Shown one piece after another: positions 10,922 to 22,899 of a stretch of 64,000 bases of DNA (positions within the stretch are counted from its first letter, which is position 1; the number at the start of each line of letters is the position of its first letter). Position numbers and translations under genes: made by a program. Under the pieces are notes generated by a model. It was not told the DNA's origin and did no database searches. It saw only the letters and a list, made by a program, of their open reading frames with translations. Source of the stretch: Monocercomonoides exilis. Lineage: Eukaryota; Preaxostyla; Oxymonadida; Polymastigidae. The stretch covers positions 191,001-255,000 of the forward strand of contig LSRY02000027.1 in the NCBI GenBank assembly GCA_001643675.2. The letters are read 5' to 3'.

Positions 10922-11574
10922 ATGAAGCGTATGCGGCTTTAATAAAGATGATAGCTCATAGAAAAAATTTATTCTTGATTTAAAATGAATTAATTTAATT
11001 TTTGTGCGTGTATGTTGAATTTCATAGTTTGCAAACCAGGTCAAATCGCGATTGTTCTTGCTGGAAGAAACAAAGGACGTAGAGTTGTGTGCCTTAAAAA
11101 TCTTAAGAATGGATTAATTCTGTGCACTGGTTTGAAATTTTTTGTTTTTCAATTTTAACCTTCTGACTTTGTTTGATTAATGAATTTTTATTTGAATCTA
11201 CGTTTTTTTCTTGATTATATCTTTATTTTGCAGGTCCTTATAAGCTCAATGGTGTTCCACTTCGACGTTTTAATCGCGCATATCTTATTCTCACAAAAAC
11301 TCGTGTGAACGTTTCAAAAGTTGACCTTTCAGGAGTAAGAGAAGATATGTTCAGAAAGAAGAAACTTCGCTTCAAGAAAGCACATAAGGATGATTTTACT
11401 CAAAAGAAGCAAAGAGCACGTAACACAAAGAGAACTAAGGAATTGCTTGCCCTTCAAAAGACAATTGATAAGCCTTTGATGCAATCAATTAGAAAAATTC
11501 CTCGTATGCAGGGATATCTGAAATCGTTCTTTACACTCACAAACACACAACGCCCACACATGATGAGATTTTAA
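10922..11574 (+). CDS. RPL6: Large-subunit ribosomal protein eL6, 149 aa
   Basis: Exons 10922-10928, 11028-11129 and 11234-11574 (7+102+341 nt). The frame opens MKLCKPGQIAIVLAGRNKG, then RRVVCLKNL, NGLILCTG, PYKLNGVPLRR and the conserved end GYLKSFFTLTN...PHMMRF, the standard eL6 signature (a KOW-like fold and the C-terminal LTN..PH motif). eL6 sits on the solvent side of the 60S subunit. The protein is shorter than animal eL6 because the basic N-terminal extension is missing. The first coding exon is only ATG AAG C, chosen because it gives the right phase and a GTATGC donor; that is the least certain part. The start is shared back to back with the coiled-coil gene. Confidence 0.9.
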
Positions 11575-11783
11575 ATTGGAAATTGTTCCATTCTCTCATT
11601 TCTTCAGTATTTTTTTTGGTTATGATGAACGATTACACCAGCAAGACGTTTATTCAATTCATTATTTACACAAGTTATTTTTTAAAAAACAATTCATGCA
11701 AGGCAAGTGAGAAAAGTTTCGTATGTATATAAACAAAACATCAAAATAAAAATCAAAAAAAAAATGTAGTGGTATGAAACATA

Positions 11784-13380
11784 TCAACGCTTTGTGGGCT
11801 TCACTTTTTTAGGTTCAACATGGCATCTTCGGCCATCTATAACAACAAACGGGAGTTCTGCAAGCGCTCTGAGTTTTTCTTGCATATTCTCAAACTCCAC
11901 AAAAGCTATTCCTCGATTCCTCACGAATCCTTCGCCTCTCATGATAGGCATAGTGACCTGACTGACTTGATAATCTCCGAATGCTTCATCCACCATTTCT
12001 GGTGTAGCATCCTCAGAAATGTTTCTCACTGCAACCGTCAGATAATCGTTGAGATGTGGTATTGAAGAAGAAGTCTGAGATGATTCGAGGGGAGAAGAAG
12101 TGGTTTGACTTGATGTTGAGGAGGAAGATGGGTATGGCGATGTGGATGATTGGCGTAGTGCTTTTGAGCCAGGGGTAGAATAAGTATCTAGAGATTGCGG
12201 GGTTGTTTTTCCAGAAAGTTTTTTTTTGCTTCTTTTTTTTCGAGAGCGCGGTGCTGGGGCCTGTGGTTGCTTCGGGAATGCAGTTGACTGTGCAGATGTC
12301 TGAAACGGAATTTCTTTCTTTAAAGACCTCAGCATTGCCAAATTTGCAAAGGTCACTTCGAGCTCTGTATCTCCAAACATTTCCTTATCTATCATCTGCA
12401 ACGCCCGTAATGCCGTCGGGTAGGAATCCATTCCTATGATAGCAAAATTCGTCTTTTCTGGCATTTTTGTATATATTTCTATGTTTGTTCTTCAAAGAAC
12501 ATTTTGACGGGAAAATTGTTTGAATGATTTTTCGTCGCACAACAATAATCAATAAAATTATTTGAATTCATTAAAATGAAAAATAAAAATCCAACTAAAA
12601 TTCAAACATTTCTCCATATGCTCCGAAAAGATCTCGAATTGCCTGAATGCTCATTGTATCTGGAAAATTATGTAGATGAAGACATCGATCGCTATTTTCT
12701 GGAACCAAAGGTTGATGTCCTTTTCCTTCATGTGTTTGATTAACAAATCCATAATCTGCAGCTAATTCTTGCCCTTCGCATTTGTACCTGTGAAGAGTTC
12801 GAACAACATTTGCAGCATCTTCTTCATTTTTCATTTCTGCAAAAACTATTTTTGATGACGACGAAGATAATGCAGATTTTGGCATGGAAAAATCAACGCT
12901 TTAAAATAAATCATTTTCATTTAATTAATAATAATTATTAAAAATATAATTTTTAGCAAACATTTCTCCAAAATTTTCAAGAAGAATTCTTATATCCTTT
13001 AATGTATATTTTGAGGGGAAATTACGGACTGTAACTTTTGTTTTGCTTCTTATTCTCCCATCAAAAACTACGTTTATATTTAAATCGCCAATCAATTTTT
13101 TGTCCAATGCTTCAATTGCTTTTGTTGCATGTTCAACTGAATCCATTTGAACGTAAAATACATTTGATTTCTTGTGATGTGAATCACCCTTTCCAAGATT
13201 CATTCTAAAAATGAATGTTTAATACGAATTCTCTTTTTAAATAAAATCAAGAGATGCATACACATCGCCAAATTCAGAAAAAAGTTTAAGAATATCATCT
13301 TTCGTTATTTTAGGATCAACATCGCGAACATAAATATATTCGCTGGGAGGTGGATCTTTTTTTGTTTCGCTCTCCGCCAT
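11784..13380 (-). CDS. RNA-binding protein with four RRM domains, 452 aa
   Basis: Exons 13262-13380, 12962-13204, 12608-12898 and 11784-12489 (119+243+291+706 nt). Introns are 57, 63 and 118 nt with donors GTATGC, GTTTGC and GTTTGA. Four RRM folds can be followed from their RNP2-like strands: IYVRDV (about residues 15-90), VTVRNF (95-170), LHLHNF (192-268) and VAVRNI (365-445). Between RRM3 and RRM4 is a basic then Ser/Thr-rich linker. RNP1 is clear only in RRM4 (RGIAFVEF); the others are degenerate. Three of the introns cut inside RRM folds. A role in mRNA processing or stability is likely, but I cannot assign an orthologue. The gene is divergent from BUD13 (182 bp between starts). Confidence 0.85.
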
Positions 13381-13562
13381 AGAAACGCGCGAATTGCAGT
13401 TATCTAATTGTTTTGATCATAATAAATAACAGAATATTTTTTGAAATGAAAAATTGGTATTTCGAATTTAATATTCTTTTTGGAATATCATTTCTTCCTT
13501 AAAAAATCAGAATTTTCATAGAAAATAACGAGACCCACAATATATTTGCTTTGAACTTTGTT

Positions 13563-15424
13563 ATGATATTTTTTGATGAAGATGATCTTCGCGCGCAAGA
13601 AAAAAAAAAGAAAAAGAAAAAGAAGAAATGTTTGAATTTTTGAAATTACTTTTGGGAAGGTTGTGAATATCTTCCATTTGGATTTTAATTTGAATAAATT
13701 ATTTTTTGATTCGAATAGCTCAAGCTTTTTTGAGACATGAAATGGAAGCTCCAGGATCCATTGAATATGAGCCTCAAATTGTAGATGAAGATGAAATTGA
13801 AAAGAGATTAATACTTCAAGCTTATGAAAATTTTGATTTAGCAAAGAATTCAACTAATCCTGTTGAAGATATATCAAATCAAATCAAAAAAATTACAGAC
13901 ATTGATTTATCGCATGTTTCAACGCTAAAGCCTGCTCAAGATCTTTCTCCTCCGAGAAGGTCGAATGTGACAAATAGAAATGATAATCAAGATCTTTCTC
14001 CAGAAAGACGAAAACCATCTGCATCTTCGGCTTCTTCAAAAGAGCATAAGCATCGTCACCATGAATCCAGAAGCTCTCGGCATAGGCACCATCGCAGTCA
14101 TCAAAGGCATCATAAACATAGATCAAGAAAGAATAGTAGAAGCACTTCAAAGGATAGTGTGGACAAAATGTATGAGAAACAATATAAATTAGAGGGAAGC
14201 AAACGATCTCATTCACATGAGGCTGCGAAACATAGCAAAAAAAAGAAAACATTAAATGAAGAAAAGCATAAAGTTTCATTCAGAAGAGAAGAATTGTCAT
14301 CTGAAGGAAGTGGTACAGAAAGCGAAGAAATCGCGTCTAATTCTTCAAACACTTCAGAGGCAGATGATGACGACTCCAGCACTGAAAGAGGAACAGTTTG
14401 CGCACATCTTTGAAATTTATTTGATTTTTTTTTAATTGCTTCATTTTGAATAAAAATTGAAATTTCAGTTCAATGAAGAAGATTACAAAATCATTGGAAA
14501 GGGTCAAAAAGCTGTTGTTCGAGACGAAAAGACAGGAAAAGTTGTGGGAGATGTAGAAACAACAGTGAAAAAGGAAAGAGAGAAAGAAGAAAGGATGAAG
14601 CAAATCAAAGAGATGCTTAATCGAGGCAAAGTCCAAATGCAACAAGAGGTTTCGATATTTTATTTTCTTTTCATATCCATCAATATAACATATGCGCATT
14701 CCACAACGTATTTTGTAAACTGTTTATCGGATTAACTAATAAATTTTTCTCTATTGTTCCTTCGTTTAATTTTTCTTCAGAAAGAAAAGGAGAAAAGGCT
14801 GGAAGAACTGAAATATGCCCCGTTTGCAAGGAGCCTCAACGACAAAGAGTATCTTGATGAAATGGAACAGGAAATTATCGATGACGATCCAATGAAGGAT
14901 TATTTTGTATGACAAAAATTCTTTTTTCTTTTGATTTTTTTATTTTTTTGATTGTATGTTTCAATTTCCAACTTTTATTTGCAGGCCGAAAAGGAAGAAA
15001 AGAAACGAAAAGGAAAATCTTCATCCAAACACAAGAAAAATCGTTCTGGAGAATCAGCCGAAGAGCACCCCTCAGATTCATTGTCCTCTTCATCTTCTTC
15101 TTCGATAAAGCCTAAATACACTGGACCTCCTGCGCCTCCAAATAGATTTGGCATTCTTCCTGGGCATCTTTGGTTTGTTCATAATATTCAAATATTTTTA
15201 AAGTTTTTTTCAAATCTCCAATTTATTATTGAAACCTCTTTTTTTATAATGTTATCCTGCATACCTCTTTATTTTTGATGATTACTGGATTTTTTTACAA
15301 TCACTGGTATTTCAGGGATGGCAGAGATCGTAGCAATGGATTTGAAGCACGCTTGTTTGAGGCAAAGAGTGAGAGGGCATTGAAGAATCAAAAGTTGTTG
15401 ATGGGGAGCATGATCGATTTTTGA
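13563..15424 (+). CDS. BUD13: Pre-mRNA splicing factor BUD13 (RES complex), 448 aa
   Basis: Exons 13563-13629, 13719-14395, 14469-14648, 14781-14906, 14985-15172 and 15316-15424 (total 1,347 nt). BUD13 belongs to the RES complex, which binds the activated spliceosome and helps splicing and nuclear retention of pre-mRNA. The C-terminal signature is intact: a charged region with VVRDEKTGKVV, then PFARSLNDKEY, then GPPAPPNRFGILPGHLWDGR and DRSNGFE. The N-terminal part is low-complexity, with a poly-Lys start, a His/Arg/Ser-rich stretch and an acidic Ser stretch. The last-exon tail differs from the usual W-x-V/M-E-D-M ending and stops early at TGA. The intron-rich setting fits a need for such a factor. 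The N-terminal exon is less certain than the rest. Confidence 0.92.
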
Positions 15425-16279
15425 GCGATTTGGAAGAAGGAAGTGTTGTACAAGTTTCATCTTCATTATGCAATCGTATCTGCCCTTCTGATAAAGCGAC
15501 TTTTCATTGCGTTGTTTCTTATGAACAATTGAAAATCGCCATTGTTGTTAGCAACAACTTGATGTGGCTGCCAATTGGTGTTTCGTCGTAAAAAGGAACT
15601 GTGTTTTGCACTTGGTACATTCGTGCTTCTGTTGAAACGAACATATGAACAGCAATAGAAGACAATTTTATCTGCTTCTCTTTTGTAAATTGTGTGAGGG
15701 GGAAAAAAAAAGAATTGCAAACGGGAATAAAATTTATTTTGCCATTCAATGCGATGTTTGATTTCATCACACTTAACATTAAAAGGATATCAAAAATCAA
15801 AAAGAAATATTTTATTTTGTTTTATTTAATGAATGGGCTAAAGGAAAAAAAAAAAAAGATATTAAACATAAATAATGGATATGCAAATTAAAATGCAGTA
15901 TTAGCAATGAGAGGAAAAAGTCCATAATTAAAAGAAATACAAAAGGAAATGACAACAATAGACAAACAAAACGCAGAACTTATAGAAATATTGTCAATGT
16001 CACATACAACCTCAAATGCAAACATTATAATTGTTGCACAGAAACAAAATTGTAATGGAATAACTCAAAAAAACAAGACAAAAGCGAATTGAAATCATAT
16101 TCATATTCAATGCAAATAATAACAATTAAACTCCTTTCGTTATTCAACTTTCATTTCAACAAACGCTTTCATTTCCGTTCTTGTTCTTTTCATCATCTTG
16201 AGCAAATTTCATGTGTTATTCTACTGACCCTTTTTTCCTCTTCACTCTGCGCTGCAAATATGCAAAGGAGTGAATTCCC
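15425..16279. other. Intergenic stretch with two competing open frames
   Basis: No gene is assigned. Directly after the BUD13 stop, the +1 frame stays open from about 15364 to 15588 (about 75 codons, containing LEEGSVVQVSSS and FHCVVSYEQLKIAIVV). On the opposite strand 15519-15700 is open with equally gene-like codons (VSTEARMYQVQN). Both cannot be coding; either could be a decayed gene piece or a terminal exon I failed to connect. From 15700 onward the sequence is simple AT-rich DNA, probably the 3' sides of two convergent genes. Confidence 0.3.
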
Positions 16280-18416
16280 CTACATCACCTGATCCATCTG
16301 TATTCTCTTCTCAATCTGACTCTGCTTCACAGGCGTCTCCTCAAACAGCTGCAGAAGTGACAGCAGCTCAATTCGAGTGTTGAGCCCAGCTCCTCTCACA
16401 TAAAACTTGTTCACCTGCGGGATGTTGCAGATCCGAACAGGAAGAGGCACCTCGTTGCGGAAGAACTGCGCCTCTTTCGTGTTCATGTTGATCTCAATGC
16501 GAGCTATGTCTCCTGACTCAAATCCTTCAAGTTGCTCGCTTTTCGTGCCTATTTGCAGTTGGCCACTGAAATAATATTCAATTTTTTTTTTCAATAAAAA
16601 TATTAAGAAATGAAGAAATCATTATTAAAAAACAATAAAAGAAATAATATATTATTCTTTAAGCACACTTGTTGTGATAAGCCACAGTCGACTTCTTCAG
16701 CTGATCCTCTGGCAAGTCTTCGTCCAGCTCTGCCATTCCAAACCCGAACTCAACAACAGAATCAGACAGGAGCATTGACGCCTTCCACTCCACAGACACC
16801 ACACCCTCCAGCATCACATGGTCGAGGAGCACACTCGTCTCTCTCTTCTTCAGCCACGTCAGCGCCTTCCCTTCGCAGAGCACAACACTTGCGTCTCTAA
16901 GCTCAAACTGCACTTGCGGAATGAGATCGGTGATGGACAGCGAGAGCTCCGCCATTCCTGCATCGTCTGCCTCTGACAGCGCTGATGAAGACGCCTTCTT
17001 GCCTTTCAAGTCGAGCCACGTGTAATCCTTCGACAGTGCAGCACCCCGAACTTGTTTGGTGGGTGCAAGGCTTTCGTCCTCCTCCAGCTTCTTCAGCTGC
17101 GAACGGGAGACAGCAGAAGTAAACGGTACAAAGGCAGGTGTCGAAGTGAGAGGCTTTTTAGCAGATCCTTCGGTAGATGCTATGGCTGTTCCGAGAGAAG
17201 GAAGCGGCACATTGTCATTGCCAAGCAACGAAAGCACTGGAGAATCACAGATTGGCACAGTAACGGCCTTCTTTTTTGAAGTTGGCGGGCGAGAAAATTG
17301 GAGAGAAAAGTCATTGGATTGTGGTTGTGTGCTTATTGAAGAAGATGATGATGAGGAAGAGGAGGATGATGAAGAAGAAGGTGTTGAAGAAGGAGAAGGA
17401 GAAGGAGAAGATGTCGTACCTGCTGATGGTCCACTTGAAGGCGAAGGCTTAAAAACATGGCTTGGTGGAGGTTGTGTCTGTGGATTAGCAACAGGTTGAA
17501 AAGCAGGAGGCAGCATGGGAGCAATGTTGGAAGTGTTTGAAGGAGGTGGCCCCATTCCCGCCATGAAAGGTTGGTTAACTGGTCTAATTACGGGTTGAGG
17601 ATATTGAGGTGAGTAATACGAATATTGAGGATACTGCTGCGGGGGTAATGCAGGAATTTGGGGTGGCATGTAAGAGATTATTTGTGGCTGATTTGGTAGA
17701 ACTTGTTGTCCAGGAATAATCATATTTCCGCTGACAACCTGAGGCTGCTGTTGCAACCACGAAGAATTTTTGCTCTTTTCTTTCAAATGTTCTAATTGTT
17801 TTTTCGTATCTTTTGTTAATGTTTCTACATCTCCTCGCATTGAATTGAATTGTTTTGCAAATTGTTTTTGCTCATCTCTAATTTGACTTAAAGAAATTTT
17901 AATTTCTGAAATTTGTTTAATTGCTGTTTCCCTCAGTGAAATTATAGAATCAAAAAGCTTTGAAAGAAGATCCTCGTTCACTTCTTTTTCATTTTGATTA
18001 TCAGTTTTCAAAGAAGTCATGCAATGTTCAGGTTCTTGGGAGTGCGCACTTTGAAGTTTTGAAGAGCATGTGTTTTCTGTATTATCTGCAGATTTTGGAG
18101 TGTTGCTTTCATTTGCTTCAGAAACATTCTGTTTCGTTTCTGTATTTCTTGGGTTACTCTTCCAGAAATTTGAAAAATACTTCATCACACGAGTTGCAAA
18201 ATCTTCCGCATATTCTTCTGTTGTGTCTAACACTAATAGAACATCATTTTTAAGCTGTTCAAAACAATTTTTTTCAACGTATTTCAAATAAAAAGTTTCG
18301 GGAGTGGATGAAAGTCTTGCAATTTGCCTTAGATTTTCTTCACCTAAAAATGAAAGATTTAACTCCGTATCTTTCCACCATGTTGCGATTGTTTCATTTT
18401 CATTGCCTTCGTCCAT
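16280..18416 (-). CDS. SPRY-tailed protein with Pro/Gln- and Ser-rich middle, 677 aa
   Basis: Exons 16669-18416 and 16280-16565 (1,748+286 nt), joined by a 103-nt intron with a GTGTGC donor and TTTCAG acceptor. The start is the first ATG after an in-frame stop (MDEGNENETI); an upstream exon joining at the CAG near 18434 cannot be excluded. An N-terminal helical region (about 1-200) contains a coiled coil around 150-220. A Pro/Gln/Tyr-rich segment follows, then a run of 14 Ser. The last 190 residues resemble a SPRY beta-sandwich: LDHVMLEGVVSVEW, then FESGDIARIEINM, then AQFFRNEVPLPVRI. SPRY domains bind other proteins. I do not recognise the full-length protein. Divergent from eIF6. Confidence 0.75.
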
Positions 18417-18630
18417 TAACCACAAAAATTTTTTCTGATCTGATTGAGTGATGAAATAATGCACTTATGGAAATATAAATTTCAGTGTTCAGTTTTCATT
18501 GATAAATATTTAATATTATAGAAAAACAGGAAGTCTTTAATTCTGGAAAAACTAAAATAACGAACATTTTTAAAACGTATTTATTATATAAAAGATCAAA
18601 TTTGTTAAGTTATATTAAAATATATAAGAA

Positions 18631-19541
18631 ATGGCTACAAGTGTGTAAATTGAAATTTTCATTTTTATTTGATGACTTTTGTAAGGAGTGCAATTTGAAA
18701 ATAGCAGTGAAGTTGGAGTTTTTGCAAAATTGACAAGCAAGTATTGCATTACGCCTCAGGGAAATCCTCAATTTTATTCAGTGTTTGAAGGAGAACTTTC
18801 TGACCATATCCCTGTTATTCAAGCTACTTTCGCAGGAACTAAAATTTTAGGAAGATTGTGTGTTGGTATGCTTTTGATATATTTAAAGTGTTGAAATTTT
18901 AATTTTATTTTGCAAACAATTGAAAAGGAAATGCAAAAGGATTGCTTGTTCCTCACACCACTACTGATGCTGAGATAGCTCATTTGCGATCTTCTTTGCC
19001 AGATTCTGTTGTTGTTCAACGACTTGAGGAAAAATTATCTGCACTTGGAAATATTATTGCATGCAATGATCATGTAGCGCTTTTACATCCTGATGCAGAT
19101 GCTGTGTGTTGATTATGTTGCATTATATAGCTTTTTTATTTCTCTGTTCTTTTTAAATATTTTTCATGAAAGGCCACTGAAGAAGCTATTAAAGATGTGC
19201 TTGATGTTGATGTATTCAGGCAGTCCATTGCTGGGCACACTCTCGTTGGTTCGTATTGTCATTTTACAAATCAGGGAGGACTTGTTCATCCTATGGCCCC
19301 TATTAAAGAGCTGGAAGAATTATCAAATCTTCTCGAAATTCCTCTTGTTGCTGGTACACTTAACAGAGGATCTGATGTGATTGGTGCTGGAATGGTTGCA
19401 AATGATTGGAGTTGTTTTGTTGGATTAGAAACAACTTCAACTGAGCTTTCCGTTATTGAGCGAATCTTCAGACTGAATGAGGTTGCTCCACTTGCGATTG
19501 CAGCAGATCTTCGAAGAGAGATTGGAGAAGAAATGATATAA
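18631..19541 (+). CDS. EIF6: Ribosome anti-association factor eIF6, 244 aa
   Basis: Exons 18631-18640, 18686-18865, 18928-19103 and 19173-19541 (10+180+176+369 nt). The spliced start reads [20 protein letters not shown], matching plant and animal eIF6, whose usual length is about 245. Landmarks are [71 protein letters not shown] and [14 protein letters not shown]. eIF6 forms a pentein ring that binds 60S through uL14 and keeps it from joining 40S; it also acts in 60S maturation. The first exon carries only ten coding nucleotides. Its acceptor GTAAG at 18685 has no pyrimidine tract, but it is the choice that restores the conserved R-x-Q-F-E-N start. Confidence 0.95.
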
Positions 19542-19936
19542 TTGAAGTGTTTTTTAAGAATTTAAATGAGTCAATAGGTTCATAGCATAAGCAAAAATAA
19601 TTTATGCGTTGGAAAAGAATTAAAGATATATAATTTTTATATAGCTTTGATAAAGACAGAAAGTAATATTCTTTTTCGACCATATTATTTTAAGATAATT
19701 TTTAAGATCAACACGTTTTTATCTTTTATTTCCTCATATCATTTTAAAATCTAATATTCTAAATATAAGTGTTGAATAATAAGAAACAATCTTATTTGCC
19801 TCTTTTTAATTTTATGAAATTATTTTCTTTTATTTTTTGTTAACAAATTAGAAATTCATTAGCTGGCACTCTGAAACAATATACATATCAGTAGTTTTTT
19901 ATTATAGAAAATGTTCTAAATTGCAAAAATTGAAAC

Positions 19937-20006
19937 TTCAAATGGGGGAAAATATGAACATTCAAGCATTTTTTTCACAAGGCATTGAAAAATAGCTTCA
20001 CTCATA
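19937..20006 (+). repeat. Dispersed repeat copy A (forward)
   Basis: Core GGGGGAAAATATGAACATTC followed by AAGC, a T-rich stretch, CACAAGGCATTGAAAAA and GCTTCACTCATA. It aligns over its full length with copy D in reverse complement, at roughly 80 percent identity by eye. Confidence 0.7.
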
Positions 20007-20211
20007 ACTTTATTTCGCTTTCTCAGATTTCAAAATAAATTTGATTTTCATATCCGTAAACAGGCATCGTTGGAATCAAAACATAAAGTTTTCCAACATT
20101 ACACGAATGTCAAAAAATGTACTCATTTTTATTGTGTTTTTTGATATGAAAAAGTTAATGAAAAGTGCATAATTTTTCAATGAAAATGTCTGAAGCAAAA
20201 TATTTAACCCT

Positions 20212-20275
20212 ATATGGGGGAAAATATGAGACTTCAAGCTTTTTCATTGAAAATTTTTGCACATCAGATGAGCTT
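20212..20275 (+). repeat. Dispersed repeat copy B (forward)
   Basis: Core TATGGGGGAAAATATGAGAC, then TTCAAGC and a T-rich part with TTTTTGCACA and GATGAGC. It is the most diverged copy and pairs with copy C in inverted orientation, 146 bp away. Confidence 0.6.
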
Positions 20276-20420
20276 TTTTAGATTAAAAAACACTACAAAA
20301 ATTTGTTTATTTTTTGAAAAGCATGTGAGGTCACAAAACTTTTTAGTGTTTCATCGATGATGTTTGTTCACAGAAATGAAAATCTAATTTATTTTGAAAT
20401 CTGTTAAAGTTTAATAATTT

Positions 20421-20490
20421 TATGAGCGAAGCAATTATTTAGTGCTTTGTGCAAAAAAGGCTTGAAAGTCCGTATTTTTCCCCATATCGG
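20421..20490 (-). repeat. Dispersed repeat copy C (inverted)
   Basis: Reads TATGAGCGAAGCAATTATTT, then GCTTTGTGCA, AAAGGCTTGAAAGTCCGTAT and TTTTCCCCATAT. This is the reverse complement of the copy A/B layout and nearly the same as copy D. Confidence 0.65.
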
Positions 20491-21038
20491 TTCTCAAAAT
20501 TCTTAAATAAATACGTGCACAACTTTAAAATCGAGAAAGCTGATAAAAGAATGATGAATTGAGAAGTTACAGAAGAAGAGAATGTTTAAGGAAGATTGCT
20601 TCGATTACTGGAATTTTCCTTTTGAGACCATCAATTGCAAAATGAACAACATTCTGAGTTTATTGGTAATATTGTTCAGATGTTTCGAACAGTGATTAGT
20701 TTTCTCACAGAAATAGGGTTAAATGCAATGACTTGTGAAGGAATACCTGATACGATCTGTTGAAGACAAATTCTTGTCAGGAAGACGGCAAGTGGAGTAT
20801 ATCCTGGTACCAAGGTTATCCCACCCACTATTTATATCATTTTCATTTCTGAAATTTCTTCAAGGGTTAACCCAAACCCTCATTTTGCTCGGCAAAACCC
20901 TTGACCATCACACTATCCAATATGAAATTGTTTAACTCGTCAAAACCCTAAAACCTAAAAAGCACGATAAGAATATTTTACAGAATATCAATAATTAAGG
21001 GAGTTGATCATGTGGTACCAGTATCTTCTCCATTTGCC

Positions 21039-21105
21039 TATGAGCGAAGCAATTTTTCAATACTTTGTGCAAGAAAAGCTTGAAAGTCCGTATTTTCCCC
21101 CAATT
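21039..21105 (-). repeat. Dispersed repeat copy D (inverted)
   Basis: Reads TATGAGCGAAGCAATTTTTC, then ACTTTGTGCAAG, AAAAGCTTGAAAGTCCGTAT and TTTCCCCCAATTG. It shares long words with copy C (GCGAAGCAATT, CTTTGTGCAA, CTTGAAAGTCCGTATTTT). Confidence 0.65.
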
Positions 21106-22490
21106 GAGAAAATATGGAGCGAAATATTTTGCTCAATAATTTTTGTTCCATTCTTCTCTTTCAAATATTTTTCTCTAATTTTAAAATTCTTCTGTAATTA
21201 TTTGCATAGTTTCGGTTGATTTATAATGAAGCGATTGTAGAAAAAGTTTTGAACAATTCCCAGTTTTTTTCAAAATTGGAAAAATTTTGCCCCATATTCC
21301 AAAAAAAATAGATATAATTTTTTGATTATAAAATTCAATATATTTCATTCCACCCAACATTCACAAAATAGTCTGCTATGTTCAACGATAAATCAGATAA
21401 AAACATTTCATTGAAAAAATAAAATGTTTTATGGAAACTTGTGATGATATCTTCGTATCCTTCTTCTTCCATTTTGTCAAACATCATTTTTGAAATCGCT
21501 TCATATGCTTCCTTGTGTATTTTTCCACTAAATCTTTTTGAAATTCCCAAACAGAACCCCAAGCAATCCCATGCAAGTTTATCTGAAAATGAAAACAGAT
21601 GAAGTTCACTCACAAACAAATCAATTGCTCCGCCTTTCAGCAAATACACAACACATGCACTTTCATTTTGCACTATTGCTTGAAAAAGATCAATGCACTG
21701 TCTAAATATTACTCTTTCATTCTTTTTTGTTGCTTCACACAGACTAGCAAGGCAACAAATCAGTCCAACACTTTCATCAGTCCACATTTTGCACACCCAA
21801 AAATAAGAATCTAATACATTGATCCATCTCATTAATGTCACGAATTCGTTTGTATCTTTTTCTCCTTTTTCTTCTCTCTTCTTCCATTCTATGCATTTTA
21901 TCAAAGCTTCTAATTCTTTGGTTGCTTCTCTTGAAAAATGAAGTTTATTTACAATCACACTTGTCAAACTTTCGTCTTTGAAGAGTTGTGTGATCAAAAA
22001 CTTCCAAGCTGATTGATATGCAATACGTGTCATGTTTCTATGCTCTTGATGATATTCGATGATTTCTATAATCTTTTTCAAATACAGATCTTTTTTGATT
22101 TTCTCAACAAAAAATGCAAAATTCAATGATGAGTATGCTAATATTTATGTTAAACCTTTGAAGAGTATATGCAACTCAAAGCCAATAAAGCCATTTCCAC
22201 TTCTTTCCGATCTCCCTCGTTTTTTTCTTTCCTTAATGCAACCTTCAGAAGGCAAGGAACACAGATTGAAAGCAATTCTGGAGAATAATAGCGGTTTAGA
22301 AAAAGATAACATCCACAAAGATCAACAAGAAGCTTTTCATCCTTTTCAAATTTCTTCTTCTTTTCTTCAATTATCATCTTTTCAAACCTTGTACAAAGCA
22401 AAGTATTTTTAAAACATGAGTCGAACATACAATTCAATGAGTTGAAACATCCCATATGCTTCAGCAATAAATTAGCATTTTCCAAAGATA

Positions 22491-22899
22491 CCATGGGTGC
22501 TTAACCCGCACCCTGGTGCCAAACCCGCCCCCTGCAAATTTCTTGAAAATAGAGATATTTATTTTTGCTTGTCACAGTTGTTCATTGATAGTGAATTTGA
22601 TTGAAACTTATTCAAAAAAATTATATATTTTATTTTTTTATAAAAAGACTTTCAGAAAAATGGATTTATAATATTTTAATTTGGAAAAGAACTTTATCTA
22701 TATTTACTGAAAAAGAAAAAAAGAAGAGTTCAAAAAATATGCACACGCTTGTTTGTTAATGTGTTTTCAAATATCTTTATTAGTTTTTTGGATTTGAATT
22801 ATTCAGCAACAAATTTCGCTTTTTAATTTATTGATCAATTCCATTAAAATGTGAAAAACGAATCGAAAGTTCAGTAGCTGCATTGATAGAGGTTTGTGA
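22491..22899 (+). repeat. Left terminal inverted repeat
   Basis: 409 bp, identical in reverse complement to 24285-24693. The outer 45 bp are GC-rich (CCCGCACCCTGGTGCC, then CCCGCCCCCTGC) and include a small hairpin, GGGTGC...GCACCC; the inner 360 bp are AT-rich. Confidence 0.92.

Larger units (their letters stand above)
19542..21334. other. AT-rich intergenic region with dispersed repeats
   Basis: No gene is seen between the eIF6 stop and the 3' end of the split gene. It contains four related copies of a 65-70-bp repeat, listed separately, and scattered short direct or palindromic words (GGTACC at 20810 and 21014). Open frames are short and low-complexity. Confidence 0.6.

Noticed and set aside
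20942-20962. Telomere-like words (AAACCCTAAAACCTAAAA)
   Set aside because: Only one and a half imperfect units, internal to the window; too short to call a telomeric remnant.
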